DNA of 64,000 nt from Peptoanaerobacter stomatis (GCF_000238095.2 NZ_JH815225.1:1245863-1309862); one strand, 5' to 3'; shown: positions 1 to 8,560, numbered from the stretch's first letter. Numbers and translations are program-made. Notes: generated by a model not told the origin, from the letters alone.

Positions 1-1206
1 AAGTGCAAGTGCTGTCGATGATACAAGATCATTTCCAGGTGCACTTAATAGATTAAGTCCTTGTTTTTCTATCCTTTGCCCATACTCTAAAACATCAACT
101 ACATTAGCAGTACCAGATTTTTGTATACATCCATTCGATTTATCTTCAAGCGTAGATATTCCACCTTCTTTATTTCCTGGTGATGGATTCTCATATATAG
201 GCATATCATAGTTTTTATAATACATTTTAAAATCATTTATTAGAGATACAGTTTTGTCAAAAATATCCTTGTTTTCACATCTATTCATAAGATTTGTTTC
301 AGCTCCAAACATCTCCGGAACCTCTGTAAGTATTGTACTTCCACCTTTTGATATCAATATATCAGAAAACTCTCCAACAAGCGGATTTGCAGTTATACCA
401 CTAAGCCCGTCTGAACCTCCGCATTTTAGTCCTACTACTAATTTACTTGCATCCGTTTTTACTCTTTGTTCATCTTTTATTAAATTATATAGATTATCTA
501 ATACTTCTAATGATTTAGCATATTCATCATCAAATTCTTGACAAGATAAAAACACTACCCTTTCTTTGTCATATTCTCCTATATACTCTTTAAGTATCTC
601 TATACCTGTATTTTCACAGCCCAGTCCTAATACAAGTACAGCTCCTGCATTTTGATGAAGTATCATATCAGCTAATGCTTTTCTTGTACTTTCTTGATCG
701 TCTCCCATTTGAGAGCAACCATAAGGATGAGGAAATGCTATGGCTCTTAAATCAGGATTATTTATTTTAGCATTAAAATCAAGTTCTAATTGTTTACAAA
801 CTGCATTAACACATCCAACTGTAGGTATTATCCAAATATCATTTCTTATACCGATTTTACCATTTTTCCTTGGATATCCATAAAAATATGAACTTTCTCT
901 TTTCTCTAAACTTGTTAAATTGGGATTATACTCATAGTTTAATATATCTCCAAGAGAAGTTTTAATATTAGATGTATGTAGTAAACATCCTTTTTCAGTA
1001 TCTTTAATAAGAATACCTATAAGCATACCATATTTTATTACCTTATCATCTTTTTTCATATTTTTTAAAGCAAACTTATGACCTCTTTTTATAGATTCCT
1101 TTAGAATTATTTCTTCTCCATCAATATTAACAGCATAATCTTTTTCAAGATCGGTTAATGCAACAGCAACATTATCTTTATTATTTATTTTTATATATTC
1201 TAACAT
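1..1206 (-). CDS. uxaA: Altronate dehydratase UxaA (C-terminus off the window)
   Basis: The open frame runs from an ATG at 1206 to base 1 without a stop, so 402 codons are visible. About 90 residues are probably missing, as the family is near 495 aa. It dehydrates D-altronate to 2-keto-3-deoxygluconate in galacturonate breakdown. The N-terminal ~90 residues fit the SAF domain; the rest carries the UxaA/GarD signatures GYPRKNGKIGIRND, AFPHPYGCSQMGDDQ, LGLGCENTG and VGLKCGGSDGLSG. It starts one base after the uxaB stop, so the two are likely translationally coupled. Last visible gene of the uronate operon. Identification is confident; altronate over a related sugar acid is supported by the adjacent tagaturonate reductase. 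Confidence 0.93.
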   Translation of the reverse strand, partial: MLEYIKINNKDNVAVALTDLEKDYAVNIDGEEIILKESIKRGHKFALKNMKKDDKVIKYGMLIGILIKDTEKGCLLHTSNIKTSLGDILNYEYNPNLTSLEKRESSYFYGYPRKNGKIGIRNDIWIIPTVGCVNAVCKQLELDFNAKINNPDLRAIAFPHPYGCSQMGDDQESTRKALADMILHQNAGAVLVLGLGCENTGIEILKEYIGEYDKERVVFLSCQEFDDEYAKSLEVLDNLYNLIKDEQRVKTDASKLVVGLKCGGSDGLSGITANPLVGEFSDILISKGGSTILTEVPEMFGAETNLMNRCENKDIFDKTVSLINDFKMYYKNYDMPIYENPSPGNKEGGISTLEDKSNGCIQKSGTANVVDVLEYGQRIEKQGLNLLSAPGNDLVSSTALAL

Positions 1207-1207
1207 A

Positions 1208-2548
1208 TTAGTCCTCTTTTAATAATTTATCAAAGGCGGTCTTTATTCCATCGTTCGATATCATATTATAGTAATTATTCACTATATCATACATATCACT
1301 TATATTGACATGCCATAAATTACTGTCTAATATTTCTTTTACTGTACTTTTCTTCATAAATTCCATAACTGACTCACTATCATTGGCTTCATCTCCTTTA
1401 TAGAATTTTATGAGTGCAGCTAATGAAAAACTGAGTGCTTTTGGATATACTTTATATTTTTCTTTGTACTCTACAATTGTAGGAAGGACTCTAACATCAA
1501 ATTTACTTACTGAATTAAGTGCTATAGAAAGCAATTGATGTTTTATAAATGGATTTGAGAACCTATCTATAACAGCATTTCCAAAATCTATATCGTCTTG
1601 ATTTGAACCCAAAGTAGGTATTATTTCATCAAATACACATCTATTTAAAAATGTATTTATTGTATCATCATTCAAACATTCGTCTACTGTATTTAATCCA
1701 TATAGTCTTGCTCCAAGCACCAATGATGTATGTGCTCCGTTTAATATTCTAACTTTTCTTTTTTTGTATGGGCTTACATCATCAGTCCATATTATATTAA
1801 ATCCTGCTTTTCTAAATGGAAGAAGTTCTTCAAAATCTCCCTCTATAACCCATTGATGAAATATTTCCGCTGTATCAAGACATTTATCATCATATCCAAG
1901 CTCTTCTCTGAATTTTTCTAATTCTTTTTCATCTTTAGGATATCCTGTAACTATTCTATCAACTAATGTTGAACAAAATGTATTTCTTTTAGAAATCCAA
2001 TTTTTAAAATCTTCTCCAAGATTCCAAAAGTCAGAATATTTAAGCACACATTTTTTTAGTTCATCTCCATTGTTGTCGATAAGCTCACAAGAAAGAACTA
2101 TGAATCCTTCAAGATTTCTCTTATATCTTTCATATAAAAGTTGAGTTAATTTCCCCGGAAAACTTTTTGCAGGTCTATCATCAAATTTGTTGGTATCATC
2201 AAACTCTATTCCAGATTCTGTAGTGTTCGATACAATAAACTTAAATTTTTTATCTTTGGCAAGATTTATATAAGATTCATAATCTTCATAAGGATTAATA
2301 CAATTTGATATTATATCAATATATGCATGTTCACTTACTACCTGCTTATCTTGTACTCCCCTTAAATATAAATTATAATTACACTCTTGTTCTTTTAGTA
2401 CTTGACACATTCCATTTTTTAGAGGCTGTACCACAACTACATCTGAGTTACAGATATTTTTTTCTTTTAATTTGAATAGAAAATAATCGACAAAACCCCT
2501 TAAAAAATTTCCTTCTCCAAATTGAATTACTCTTATATATTCTTGCAT
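1208..2548 (-). CDS. uxaB: Tagaturonate reductase UxaB
   Basis: NAD-dependent reductase converting D-tagaturonate to D-altronate, substrate of the next gene. It belongs to the mannitol dehydrogenase family: a Rossmann start around IQFGEGNFLRGF, the NTTESGIEF segment, and the catalytic stretch VRILNGAHTS in the C-terminal half. An ATG at 2560 overlaps the dctM stop (TAATG), but GGAGG lies just after it and is ideally spaced for the second ATG at 2548. The 446-residue form starting MQEYIRV is therefore preferred; the longer form would add four residues. Fructuronate reductase (UxuB) is the main alternative, but pairing with UxaA favours UxaB. Confidence 0.92.
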   Translation of the reverse strand: MQEYIRVIQFGEGNFLRGFVDYFLFKLKEKNICNSDVVVVQPLKNGMCQVLKEQECNYNLYLRGVQDKQVVSEHAYIDIISNCINPYEDYESYINLAKDKKFKFIVSNTTESGIEFDDTNKFDDRPAKSFPGKLTQLLYERYKRNLEGFIVLSCELIDNNGDELKKCVLKYSDFWNLGEDFKNWISKRNTFCSTLVDRIVTGYPKDEKELEKFREELGYDDKCLDTAEIFHQWVIEGDFEELLPFRKAGFNIIWTDDVSPYKKRKVRILNGAHTSLVLGARLYGLNTVDECLNDDTINTFLNRCVFDEIIPTLGSNQDDIDFGNAVIDRFSNPFIKHQLLSIALNSVSKFDVRVLPTIVEYKEKYKVYPKALSFSLAALIKFYKGDEANDSESVMEFMKKSTVKEILDSNLWHVNISDMYDIVNNYYNMISNDGIKTAFDKLLKED

Positions 2549-2559
2549 TTTTGCCTCCA

Positions 2560-3846
2560 TTAATAGAATAAATTAACTAAAAAAGTTGTGAACGGTGGGA
2601 AATATGTTAACAATAATAGATTTATCACCAAAAGTATATAAAATGGAACAGCCTCCTTTATAAAAGGCAAAGTTTTACATTTCGTGATACCGCAAGTAAC
2701 AAACATAAGTGTTCCCATCGGTGGAGATAAGGCCCCTATTGCGTTATTAAATATATATATCATGGCAAATTGTATCTCATCTATACCATATTCTTTTGCT
2801 ATTGGAGCAAGAAGAGGCACAAGCACTATCATTGAAGCATTTCCTTCTATAAACATACCTACTATAAGCAGGAATATATTTATTATTAATAAGAACATAT
2901 ACTTATTATTTATTGTGTTCATTATATAAGCAGTTAATTGTTGTGGTATTTGCTCTTTAGTCAATATCCATGAGAATGCACTGGCTGCTGAAACAATAAG
3001 CATTATAGATGCTGTTGTTGTAACAGTTTCCTTAATTCCTTGTATCATATCTTTTAAGTGCATTTGTTTGTAAATTATACCTAAAAATACAGCATATACT
3101 ATAGCTACTGAACCTGCTTCAGTTGCTGTAAATATACCAAGCCTTATACCACCTATTATTATTATTGGTAAACAAAGCGGTAAAACAGCAGGCTTGAATG
3201 CTTTCATAAATTTTTCACCTGTCATTTTTTCACTAGTTATTACGCCATATCCCCTTTTTTTAGATATAAAGCCTACTAATATCATCATAGTAATACATAG
3301 TAAGCTTCCTACTCCTATGCCAGAAATAAAGAGCTTGCCAATAGATACATTGGCAATAACTCCATATAAAATCATAGCTATACCTGGGGGAATAAGTGGT
3401 GTAATCATTGAAGAGGCGGCTGTTACTACAGATGAAAACTCAAGAGAAAAACCTTTTTTAGTCATCTCAGGAACAAGCATTTTGGATTGCATTGCCGCAT
3501 CTGCTATATTAGATCCTGATAGACCTCCCATTATCGTTGAAAGTAAAACATTTACTTGGGCAAGTCCACCTGGAAGTCTTCCTGTAACAACTTCACAAAA
3601 ATCCATTATTCTTTTTGTAACACCTGTATAATTCATAAATATACCTGCACATATAAAAAACGGTACCGCAAGTAATGATATTTTTTCAACACCCGTGATT
3701 GCTTGCTGAGCGAATATAACTGTATTTATAGACGGATGCATAAAGAAATAAAACGCAGATCCTCCTAATACTGCAACATATACAGGAACTTTCAAAAACA
3801 ATAAGGCTAACATTATTACCGAAGATATTAATAGAATATTATTCAT
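2560..3846 (-). CDS. dctM: TRAP transporter large permease (DctM family)
   Basis: A 428-residue, highly hydrophobic protein with about 12 membrane segments, the usual size of the TRAP large subunit. Typical family stretches include VPFFICAGIFMNYTGVTKRI, GGLSGSNIADAA, TPLIPPGIAMI and LSPPMGTLMFVTCG. It forms the ion-coupled translocation channel with the small subunit encoded just upstream, whose frame it overlaps by 8 nt. With uxaA, uxaB and a dehydrogenase in the same operon, the substrate is most likely a hexuronate such as galacturonate (inference). Family assignment is secure; substrate is not shown by the sequence. Confidence 0.95.
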   Translation of the reverse strand: MNNILLISSVIMLALLFLKVPVYVAVLGGSAFYFFMHPSINTVIFAQQAITGVEKISLLAVPFFICAGIFMNYTGVTKRIMDFCEVVTGRLPGGLAQVNVLLSTIMGGLSGSNIADAAMQSKMLVPEMTKKGFSLEFSSVVTAASSMITPLIPPGIAMILYGVIANVSIGKLFISGIGVGSLLCITMMILVGFISKKRGYGVITSEKMTGEKFMKAFKPAVLPLCLPIIIIGGIRLGIFTATEAGSVAIVYAVFLGIIYKQMHLKDMIQGIKETVTTTASIMLIVSAASAFSWILTKEQIPQQLTAYIMNTINNKYMFLLIINIFLLIVGMFIEGNASMIVLVPLLAPIAKEYGIDEIQFAMIYIFNNAIGALSPPMGTLMFVTCGITKCKTLPFIKEAVPFYILLVINLLLLTYFPPFTTFLVNLFY

Positions 3847-4339
3847 TTATTGCCTCCTTAACTTCTGATTCTACATTATATACTAAAGCATAGAAGTAGC
3901 TGATTATCATTAAAATGTAAGAAATAGGAGCAATACCATATATAAGCCAAAAAGGAATATTTAAAATGCTAGTAGCTCTTAGACTTTTTATAAATAATTC
4001 TACAAACCCTAAGCTTTGTTTGAATAAATACCCTATTACAGCTACAACTATAATTGATATAAATATAGTCATAAATTTTTGTAGTTTTTTAGGCATTAAA
4101 TCTACAACCATCTCTATTGCAACATGATTTCCAGTTCTAAATGCCGCTCCACCTGCTCCAAATACTATCCATACAAGGCATGCTAATTGAACTTCTTCCA
4201 TCCAAGTAAACGGAGCATTAAAAAACCTTCTCCATATTACACCGGCAAATGTTAAAACAATTAATATTACAAGCATTACGCCTGCCACAATAATATCAAT
4301 ATTAGAAAGTATTGATATTAGTTTGTTTTTTGTTTTCAT
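3839..4339 (-). CDS. dctQ: TRAP transporter small permease (DctQ family)
   Basis: A 166-residue protein with four predicted membrane helices. It carries the DctQ-type segment VIWRRFFNAPFTWMEEVQL and a following GAGGAAFRTGNHVAIEMVVD. It is the small membrane subunit that pairs with the large permease. Its 3' end overlaps the dctM start by 8 nt, and dctP ends about 20 nt before its ATG, so all three transporter genes are tightly co-transcribed. Confidence 0.95.
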   Translation of the reverse strand: MKTKNKLISILSNIDIIVAGVMLVILIVLTFAGVIWRRFFNAPFTWMEEVQLACLVWIVFGAGGAAFRTGNHVAIEMVVDLMPKKLQKFMTIFISIIVVAVIGYLFKQSLGFVELFIKSLRATSILNIPFWLIYGIAPISYILMIISYFYALVYNVESEVKEAINE

Positions 4340-4359
4340 TTAATATTCCCCCATGAAAA

Positions 4360-5409
4360 TTATCTGCCCATAGCAGCTTTTACTGTATCATAAAGACCAG
4401 GAGTCCATCCGAATTCACTTTCTTTAGTATAGAATGATTGTGCTTTTTCTTTAAATGCCGCAAGAACTTCTTCAGTAGGTTCCACTACTGTTACTCCTTC
4501 TGCTACCATTTTGTCAAGATATTCTTTTTCAGATGCAGCTTGTATTTCATTATTATAAACTCCAGCCTCTTTAGCTGTAGATAATAATAGTTCTTGTTGC
4601 TCTGTCGTTAAAGAATTAAACCAATCAACTGAACATACAAATGTAGTAAAGTTTTTAACATGTCCATCAAGTATTAAATATTTTGCAACTTCATGTAGTT
4701 TTCTTCCGTAAAGTGTAGCAAGCGGATTTTCAGCTCCATCTATAGTTTGAGTTTGAAGAGCTTGATAGACATCACCTAAAGCCATACCTACTGAAGTGGC
4801 TCCAAGAGCATCAAAACCTAATGATTGTATTTTATTTCCTGGAACTCTTATTTTCATACCCGCTAAGTCTTCTACTGTGTTCACAGGTTTTACTGTAAGT
4901 GTATGTCTTTCACCATAAACCCAGTTAGATGCAAGAAGTTTTAAACCTTTTTCTTCAAGTTTTTTGCTTTGTTCAGCATACCAATCTGATTCTGTTAATT
5001 TCCAAGCTTCATCCCAAGAATCAAACAAGAATGGACCAAATACTATGCCAAAATCATTAACACCATAATCTGCATAGAATGCACCATCTGCAAGAGTAGA
5101 TACATTTTCGCCAAGTAACATTGAATCTATAAGAGAAGATTTATCTCCCAATTGTGAATCAGGAAATATCTCTATTTTCATAGTTCCATTTGATTTTTCT
5201 TCTAATAATTCAGCCCATTTAGTTACACCTTGTCCAAGAGGCTCACTGACACTATTTTCAAAGCCAACTTGAAGTACTATGGGTTGTGCACTTGCTTTTG
5301 TTTCTGCGCCATTATTTGCAGGTTCAGTTGTTTTAGTATTATTCCCCCCAAAAGCCGTAAGTAAAGTCATAGCAGCTAAAGCTGTAACTAATAATTTCTT
5401 AAATTTCAT
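4360..5409 (-). CDS. dctP: TRAP transporter substrate-binding protein (DctP family), lipobox cysteine missing
   Basis: A 349-residue extracytoplasmic solute receptor of the DctP family, probably binding a hexuronate given its operon. The mature part shows family features such as GVTKWAELLEEKS, GMKIRVPGNKIQSLGFDALG and an ALQTQTIDGAENP segment. The N-terminus has a basic n-region (MKFKK) and a hydrophobic core, then LTAFGGNN where Firmicute lipoprotein receptors have LTACGG. Phe20 is encoded TTT (5350-5352), one base from the Cys codon TGT. Without the cysteine it cannot be lipidated in the usual way. Either it is secreted or membrane-held by an uncleaved signal, or the base is a sequencing error. 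Confidence 0.93.
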   Translation of the reverse strand: MKFKKLLVTALAAMTLLTAFGGNNTKTTEPANNGAETKASAQPIVLQVGFENSVSEPLGQGVTKWAELLEEKSNGTMKIEIFPDSQLGDKSSLIDSMLLGENVSTLADGAFYADYGVNDFGIVFGPFLFDSWDEAWKLTESDWYAEQSKKLEEKGLKLLASNWVYGERHTLTVKPVNTVEDLAGMKIRVPGNKIQSLGFDALGATSVGMALGDVYQALQTQTIDGAENPLATLYGRKLHEVAKYLILDGHVKNFTTFVCSVDWFNSLTTEQQELLLSTAKEAGVYNNEIQAASEKEYLDKMVAEGVTVVEPTEEVLAAFKEKAQSFYTKESEFGWTPGLYDTVKAAMGR

Positions 5410-5474
5410 GATAATCTCTCCTTAATATTAAATTTATAAATTTTATTAATATTGCAATATAATTTTGCAATAAT

Positions 5475-6503
5475 TTACTTAGTAAAGTCTAACAATACTT
5501 TTAACATTATGCCTTCGCTCGCCTTATCAAATTCATCAAAGGCTCTTGCAGCCTCTTTCCAAGGATATATATTTGTTACTACCTTATCTATTGGAACATC
5601 CCCATTTTTTACCAAGTTAATAAGAGTTTCAAAATCTTTTTTAAGCGCATTTCTTGAACCGAATATACTCAGCTCTTTCTTTTGAATCATGGTAAAATTA
5701 AAATCCAAATTTTTCTTTCCTACACCAATTAATACTACTCTTCCCCCAAAACAAGCAGAATCTATACAAGACTGGAATGTACTCGGAAGACCTACTGCTT
5801 CTATAGTTACATCAAAACCATTATTATTTGTTACTTCATTTACTTGCCTATTAAAATCTTCTGATGATGAATTTACTATTATTCCGTCTAAATTAAAATT
5901 CAACTTGGCATACTCCAGTTTTGCTTCATCTATGTCAGCTATATATACTTTAGCACCTTTCATTTTTGCAGATATTGCAGCAAAAACTCCAATAGTCCCT
6001 GAACCTATAACTAAAACTGTTTCGCCTTTTTTTACATCCGCTCTGTCAACACCATGCCATGATATGCAAAAAGGTTCTATTATTGTCAAAGTCTTTGCAT
6101 CCAGTCCCTTTCCATCATATATTCTTTCTATCGGCATTGTAATATATTCGCTAAAAGCACCCTCTCTTTGCACTCCCATAGTCTGATTATCCATACAAGC
6201 ATTTACCACTCCATGATTACAGGAGTAACAATGCTTACAATTAAAATATGGATTACAAGTAACAATCATACCTTTTTTTAATCCTTTATCGTTTTCCACG
6301 ATTTCAATAATCTCTGCAGAAAATTCATGTCCTGGTGTTCTAGGATACTCAAAATATGCAAAAGTTCCTCTATATGAACCTAAATCACTTCCGCATATAC
6401 CTCCATAAAGTAGTTTTAATAAAGCCTCCCCATCTTTTAATTCCGGTTTTTCAATGTCTATAATTTCTACTTTGTGCGCTTCCTTAATGCAAATCGATTT
6501 CAT
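5475..6503 (-). CDS. Zinc-dependent medium-chain dehydrogenase, YjmD-like
   Basis: Medium-chain alcohol/sorbitol dehydrogenase family, 342 aa from the chosen start. Visible are the catalytic-zinc region GGICGSDLG and PGHEF, the four-cysteine structural zinc lobe at about residues 88-103 (CNPYFNCKHCYSCNHGVVNAC, given here as the pattern C-x6-C-x2-C-x2-C-x7-C), and the nucleotide-binding loop VIGSGTIGVFAA. The frame continues upstream to an ATG at 6557, but GAGGTC sits 8-13 nt before the ATG at 6503 and the family N-terminus (MKSICI) begins there. B. subtilis carries the homologous yjmD in its exu uronate operon, so oxidation or reduction of a uronate-derived sugar acid or alcohol is likely; the exact substrate is unknown. 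Confidence 0.88.
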   Translation of the reverse strand: MKSICIKEAHKVEIIDIEKPELKDGEALLKLLYGGICGSDLGSYRGTFAYFEYPRTPGHEFSAEIIEIVENDKGLKKGMIVTCNPYFNCKHCYSCNHGVVNACMDNQTMGVQREGAFSEYITMPIERIYDGKGLDAKTLTIIEPFCISWHGVDRADVKKGETVLVIGSGTIGVFAAISAKMKGAKVYIADIDEAKLEYAKLNFNLDGIIVNSSSEDFNRQVNEVTNNNGFDVTIEAVGLPSTFQSCIDSACFGGRVVLIGVGKKNLDFNFTMIQKKELSIFGSRNALKKDFETLINLVKNGDVPIDKVVTNIYPWKEAARAFDEFDKASEGIMLKVLLDFTK

Positions 6504-6585
6504 AAAAAGACCTCTTTTCAAAAAATAATTAAATATAAATATAACATTTATGTTCATAATAATTAATCATCGTAAACAATACATC

Positions 6586-6621
6586 TTACAATATTTATAA
6601 TACGCATTATAAATATTGTAA
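6586..6621. promoter_or_regulatory. Perfect 16-bp inverted repeat, candidate operator
   Basis: TTACAATATTTATAAT, a 4-base ACGC spacer, then its exact reverse complement ATTATAAATATTGTAA. It lies 83 bases upstream of the dehydrogenase ATG. No T-tract follows on either strand and the stem is almost all A/T, so an intrinsic terminator is unlikely. A binding site for the adjacent GntR-family regulator or another repressor is the simplest reading (inference). Confidence 0.5.
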
Positions 6622-6786
6622 CTAAAGACAAAATAAATTATTTTTTCTCAAAATATACAGCCTATTGAAATAGCGTATCAAACAATATAATATAACTTAA
6701 TAAACAACCTTAATATAATGATTTTCCTGTAATTATATTCCAATGAATCATATAGTTTTACAAAAAGATATACTTGTAATCATACG

Positions 6787-6800
6787 ACTGATATATCAGT
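6787..6800. promoter_or_regulatory. Perfect 14-bp palindrome ACTGATATATCAGT
   Basis: Perfectly self-complementary 14-mer 20 bases after the gntR stop codon. Size and symmetry fit a dimeric HTH regulator site, but it could also be part of the 3' end of the gntR transcript. Function is not established. Confidence 0.35.
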
Positions 6801-6819
6801 TGTGGTAAAAATAAAAAAT

Positions 6820-7461
6820 TTATAATAATAAATTTTTTATAGCAGTATCTTTTGCTTGTCTAATATGTTTTGTAACAATTTTTTCTACCTTATCTATATC
6901 TCTTAACAGCATAGCATCTATTATATCTATGTGTTCTTGTATAGTGTTTTCATAGTTTAAATCATTAGTTGATATGTTTATTCTTATTCTTTGATCATGA
7001 TCATAAATAATCATCAACATATTTACCAAAAAAACATTATCACTACTTTTTATAACGGTAGTATGAAGATTCCTATCTAAATCTATATAATATCTTTTAA
7101 TTTTATTACAATCTAAATTTTTCGGAGCTTTAAGAAAGTTGTTTTTCATTTCTATAAGCCATTGTCTTGGTATCTTGTCTATATTCTTTTTAAATATGTA
7201 TGGCTCATTAACTTCTCTAATTTCAAAAACAGATTTGATAAGATTAGAAGTTATCTCCGAAACTATTGTTCCTTTTCTTGGATATATATATACAAAACCT
7301 TCTTGTTCAAGACGTTTAATCGCTTCTCTTATAGGAGTACGACTAATGTCTAGTTCCTTTTGTAATGCATCTTCGGAAATATCGCTTAGCGGTGCTAATT
7401 CCCAATGTATTATTTTGCGTTTTATTTCTGAATAAGCTATATCTGTTTTTACATTGTTCAT
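6820..7461 (-). CDS. GntR-family regulator (FCD subfamily) of the uronate operon
   Basis: 213 aa. The N-terminal winged helix carries LQKELDISRTPIREAIKRLE and then GFVYIYPRKGTIV, the GntR recognition helix and wing. The C-terminal ~130 residues are all-helical FCD-type, with candidate metal/ligand residues in the segments DLDRNLHTTVI and EHIDIIDAM and the final TKHIRQAKD. FCD regulators such as UxuR/ExuR sense hexuronates, and its position at the head of the uronate genes suggests it represses them in the absence of substrate (inference). It has its own consensus promoter at 7491-7519. Confidence 0.9.
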   Translation of the reverse strand: MNNVKTDIAYSEIKRKIIHWELAPLSDISEDALQKELDISRTPIREAIKRLEQEGFVYIYPRKGTIVSEITSNLIKSVFEIREVNEPYIFKKNIDKIPRQWLIEMKNNFLKAPKNLDCNKIKRYYIDLDRNLHTTVIKSSDNVFLVNMLMIIYDHDQRIRINISTNDLNYENTIQEHIDIIDAMLLRDIDKVEKIVTKHIRQAKDTAIKNLLL

Positions 7462-7490
7462 CTAAATAACCTCTTATATTCTTTAAATAC

Positions 7491-7519
7491 ATTATAAAAA
7501 GGTTATCCTATTTTGTCAA
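7491..7519 (-). promoter_or_regulatory. Consensus sigma-A promoter of the gntR gene
   Basis: On the minus strand TTGACA (7514-7519) and TATAAT (7491-7496) are separated by exactly 17 bases, a perfect vegetative promoter. It would start transcription near 7484, about 25 bases before the gntR ATG. Confidence 0.8.
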
Positions 7520-7829
7520 CAATTATTTTTTACCTTCTCAACGTAACATTCTACATTATATTGATATTTGGATTATATAGAAACTTTTAACTTATACAAA
7601 AAAACTCTTTAAAAATCCGTAACATCAATACTGGCAGTTACATAAAAAATTATATACTATTTTAAGCAGATAATACTATTAATTTTAACGTTCAATGCTA
7701 TATGTACAAAAACATACTTTGATTAATATATAAATTATGCTATCATAAACTTAATTATTTTTGGTAAATTATTTTGAATGTTTTAAACGATTTTAAGCAA
7801 AATAGATGTGTTATTTAAGGGGAAATAAT
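7520..7829. other. Divergent spacer upstream of the thioesterase gene
   Basis: About 300 AT-rich bases between the gntR promoter and the thioesterase start. Nothing coding is visible. AAGGGG at 7818-7823 is the ribosome binding site of the downstream gene. No clear plus-strand promoter could be singled out. Confidence 0.4.
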
Positions 7830-8264
7830 ATGAAAAAATATGAGAACTCTGTAATTGTAAAGACTGATGATTTAAATCATCATGGAACGCTTTTTATCGG
7901 AAAAGCTCTAACTTATCTGGCAGAAACAGGTTTTTTAAATATGGCTTTGACTTATGGCAATGGAGATGAGATAGTGTTTCGTGCATTAGATGGTTTCAGA
8001 TTTTTCTTACCTGTTCCAAAGGGTAGTATATTGACTTATACAAGCCAAATAGTAAGGCTTGGAAAAACAAGCGCAACGCTCTACATAAAAGGAGAATGTA
8101 AACTTGCAAGTACATTAAATATGGAGGGCTACTGTACTTATGTCACAGTAGATGAAAAAACAAGACTTAAAAAACCTCATAATATGGTACTTGACAGTCC
8201 ATCTGATGAATATGAAAAAGAATTAAGACAAAAAGCTGATGAATTTTTTAAAAAACTGCTATAA
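7830..8264 (+). CDS. Hotdog-fold acyl-CoA thioesterase (YciA/acyl-CoA hydrolase type)
   Basis: 144 aa from the ATG at 7830, which has AAGGGG 6 bases upstream; an in-frame upstream ATG at 7806 lacks a ribosome binding site. The sequence follows the acyl-CoA hydrolase hotdog pattern: DLNHHGTLFIGKALTYLAE (the N-H-H-G-T-L segment with the active-site region), a central FRFFLPVPKGSILTYTSQIV and the strand GKTSATLYIKGE. It would hydrolyse an acyl-CoA thioester in the cytoplasm; chain preference cannot be read from the sequence. It stands alone between the uronate operon and a repeat-rich spacer. Confidence 0.82.
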   Translation: MKKYENSVIVKTDDLNHHGTLFIGKALTYLAETGFLNMALTYGNGDEIVFRALDGFRFFLPVPKGSILTYTSQIVRLGKTSATLYIKGECKLASTLNMEGYCTYVTVDEKTRLKKPHNMVLDSPSDEYEKELRQKADEFFKKLL

Positions 8265-8293
8265 TCCTATTTAATACTAATTTTCAACAAATC

Positions 8294-8379
8294 AATAGAT
8301 AATTTATATAATAATATCCATTTAATTAATAGATAATTTATATAATAATATCCATTTAATTAATAGATAATTTATATAA
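8294..8379. repeat. 34-bp tandem repeat, about 2.5 copies
   Basis: The unit begins AATAGATAATTTATATAA and ends ATATCCATTTAATT. Copies at 8294-8327 and 8328-8361 are identical, followed by a partial copy at 8362-8379. There are no spacers between units, so it is not a CRISPR. Identical copies suggest recent duplication by replication slippage. Confidence 0.9.
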
Positions 8380-8389
8380 GTTATTTATT

Positions 8390-8466
8390 TTAAATATACT
8401 TAATTTTGCTCAGCTAATAAGTTTTTAAAAATAGAAATGTCTATTATTCTATTGGTTTTTAGTATA
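8390..8466 (+). repeat. Dispersed 77-bp repeat ending in an IS630-like terminal repeat (copy 1)
   Basis: This stretch is repeated in inverse orientation at 54552-54627 with roughly nine differences, including the shared core CTCAGCTAATAAGTTTTTAA. Its right end (ATTGGTTTTTAGTA, to 8464) resembles the right terminus of the IS630 element at 28534-29637. Probably a MITE fragment or decayed IS end. Confidence 0.7.
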
Positions 8467-8484
8467 AGAACTCTATAAACCATG

Positions 8485-8542
8485 TTATACTTTATTAAAT
8501 TTACACGAAACAGTTTTCCGTTACTCTATTTAATTTCAATAT
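8485..8542 (+). repeat. Dispersed ~60-bp repeat, family B (divergent copy)
   Basis: Shares TTTATTAAATTTACAC with the copy at 21228-21286 and weaker similarity afterwards. A third copy is at 57158-57218. Alignment of the second half is imperfect, so this member is less certain than the other two. Confidence 0.45.
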
Positions 8543-8560
8543 AACAATAAAACATATTTA

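Larger units (their letters stand above)
6504..6819. other. Spacer between gntR and the dehydrogenase gene, with palindromes
   Basis: No coding sequence is credible in these 316 bases. Two strong palindromes are listed separately (6586-6621 and 6787-6800). The spacer lies downstream of gntR and upstream of the first catabolic gene, where a regulated operon promoter is expected. I could not pick an unambiguous -35/-10 pair in the AT-rich sequence. Confidence 0.6.

Noticed and set aside
3194-3631. Open frame of 145 codons on the plus strand inside dctM
   Set aside because: It is the complement of a well-supported membrane protein gene and has no ribosome binding site or recognisable product.
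6586-6621. Reading the 16-bp inverted repeat as the gntR terminator
   Set aside because: It lies about 200 bases past the stop, its stem is almost all A/T and no T-tract follows.
8294-8379. CRISPR-like direct repeats
   Set aside because: The 34-bp units are directly adjacent with no unique spacers, and no cas genes are present.
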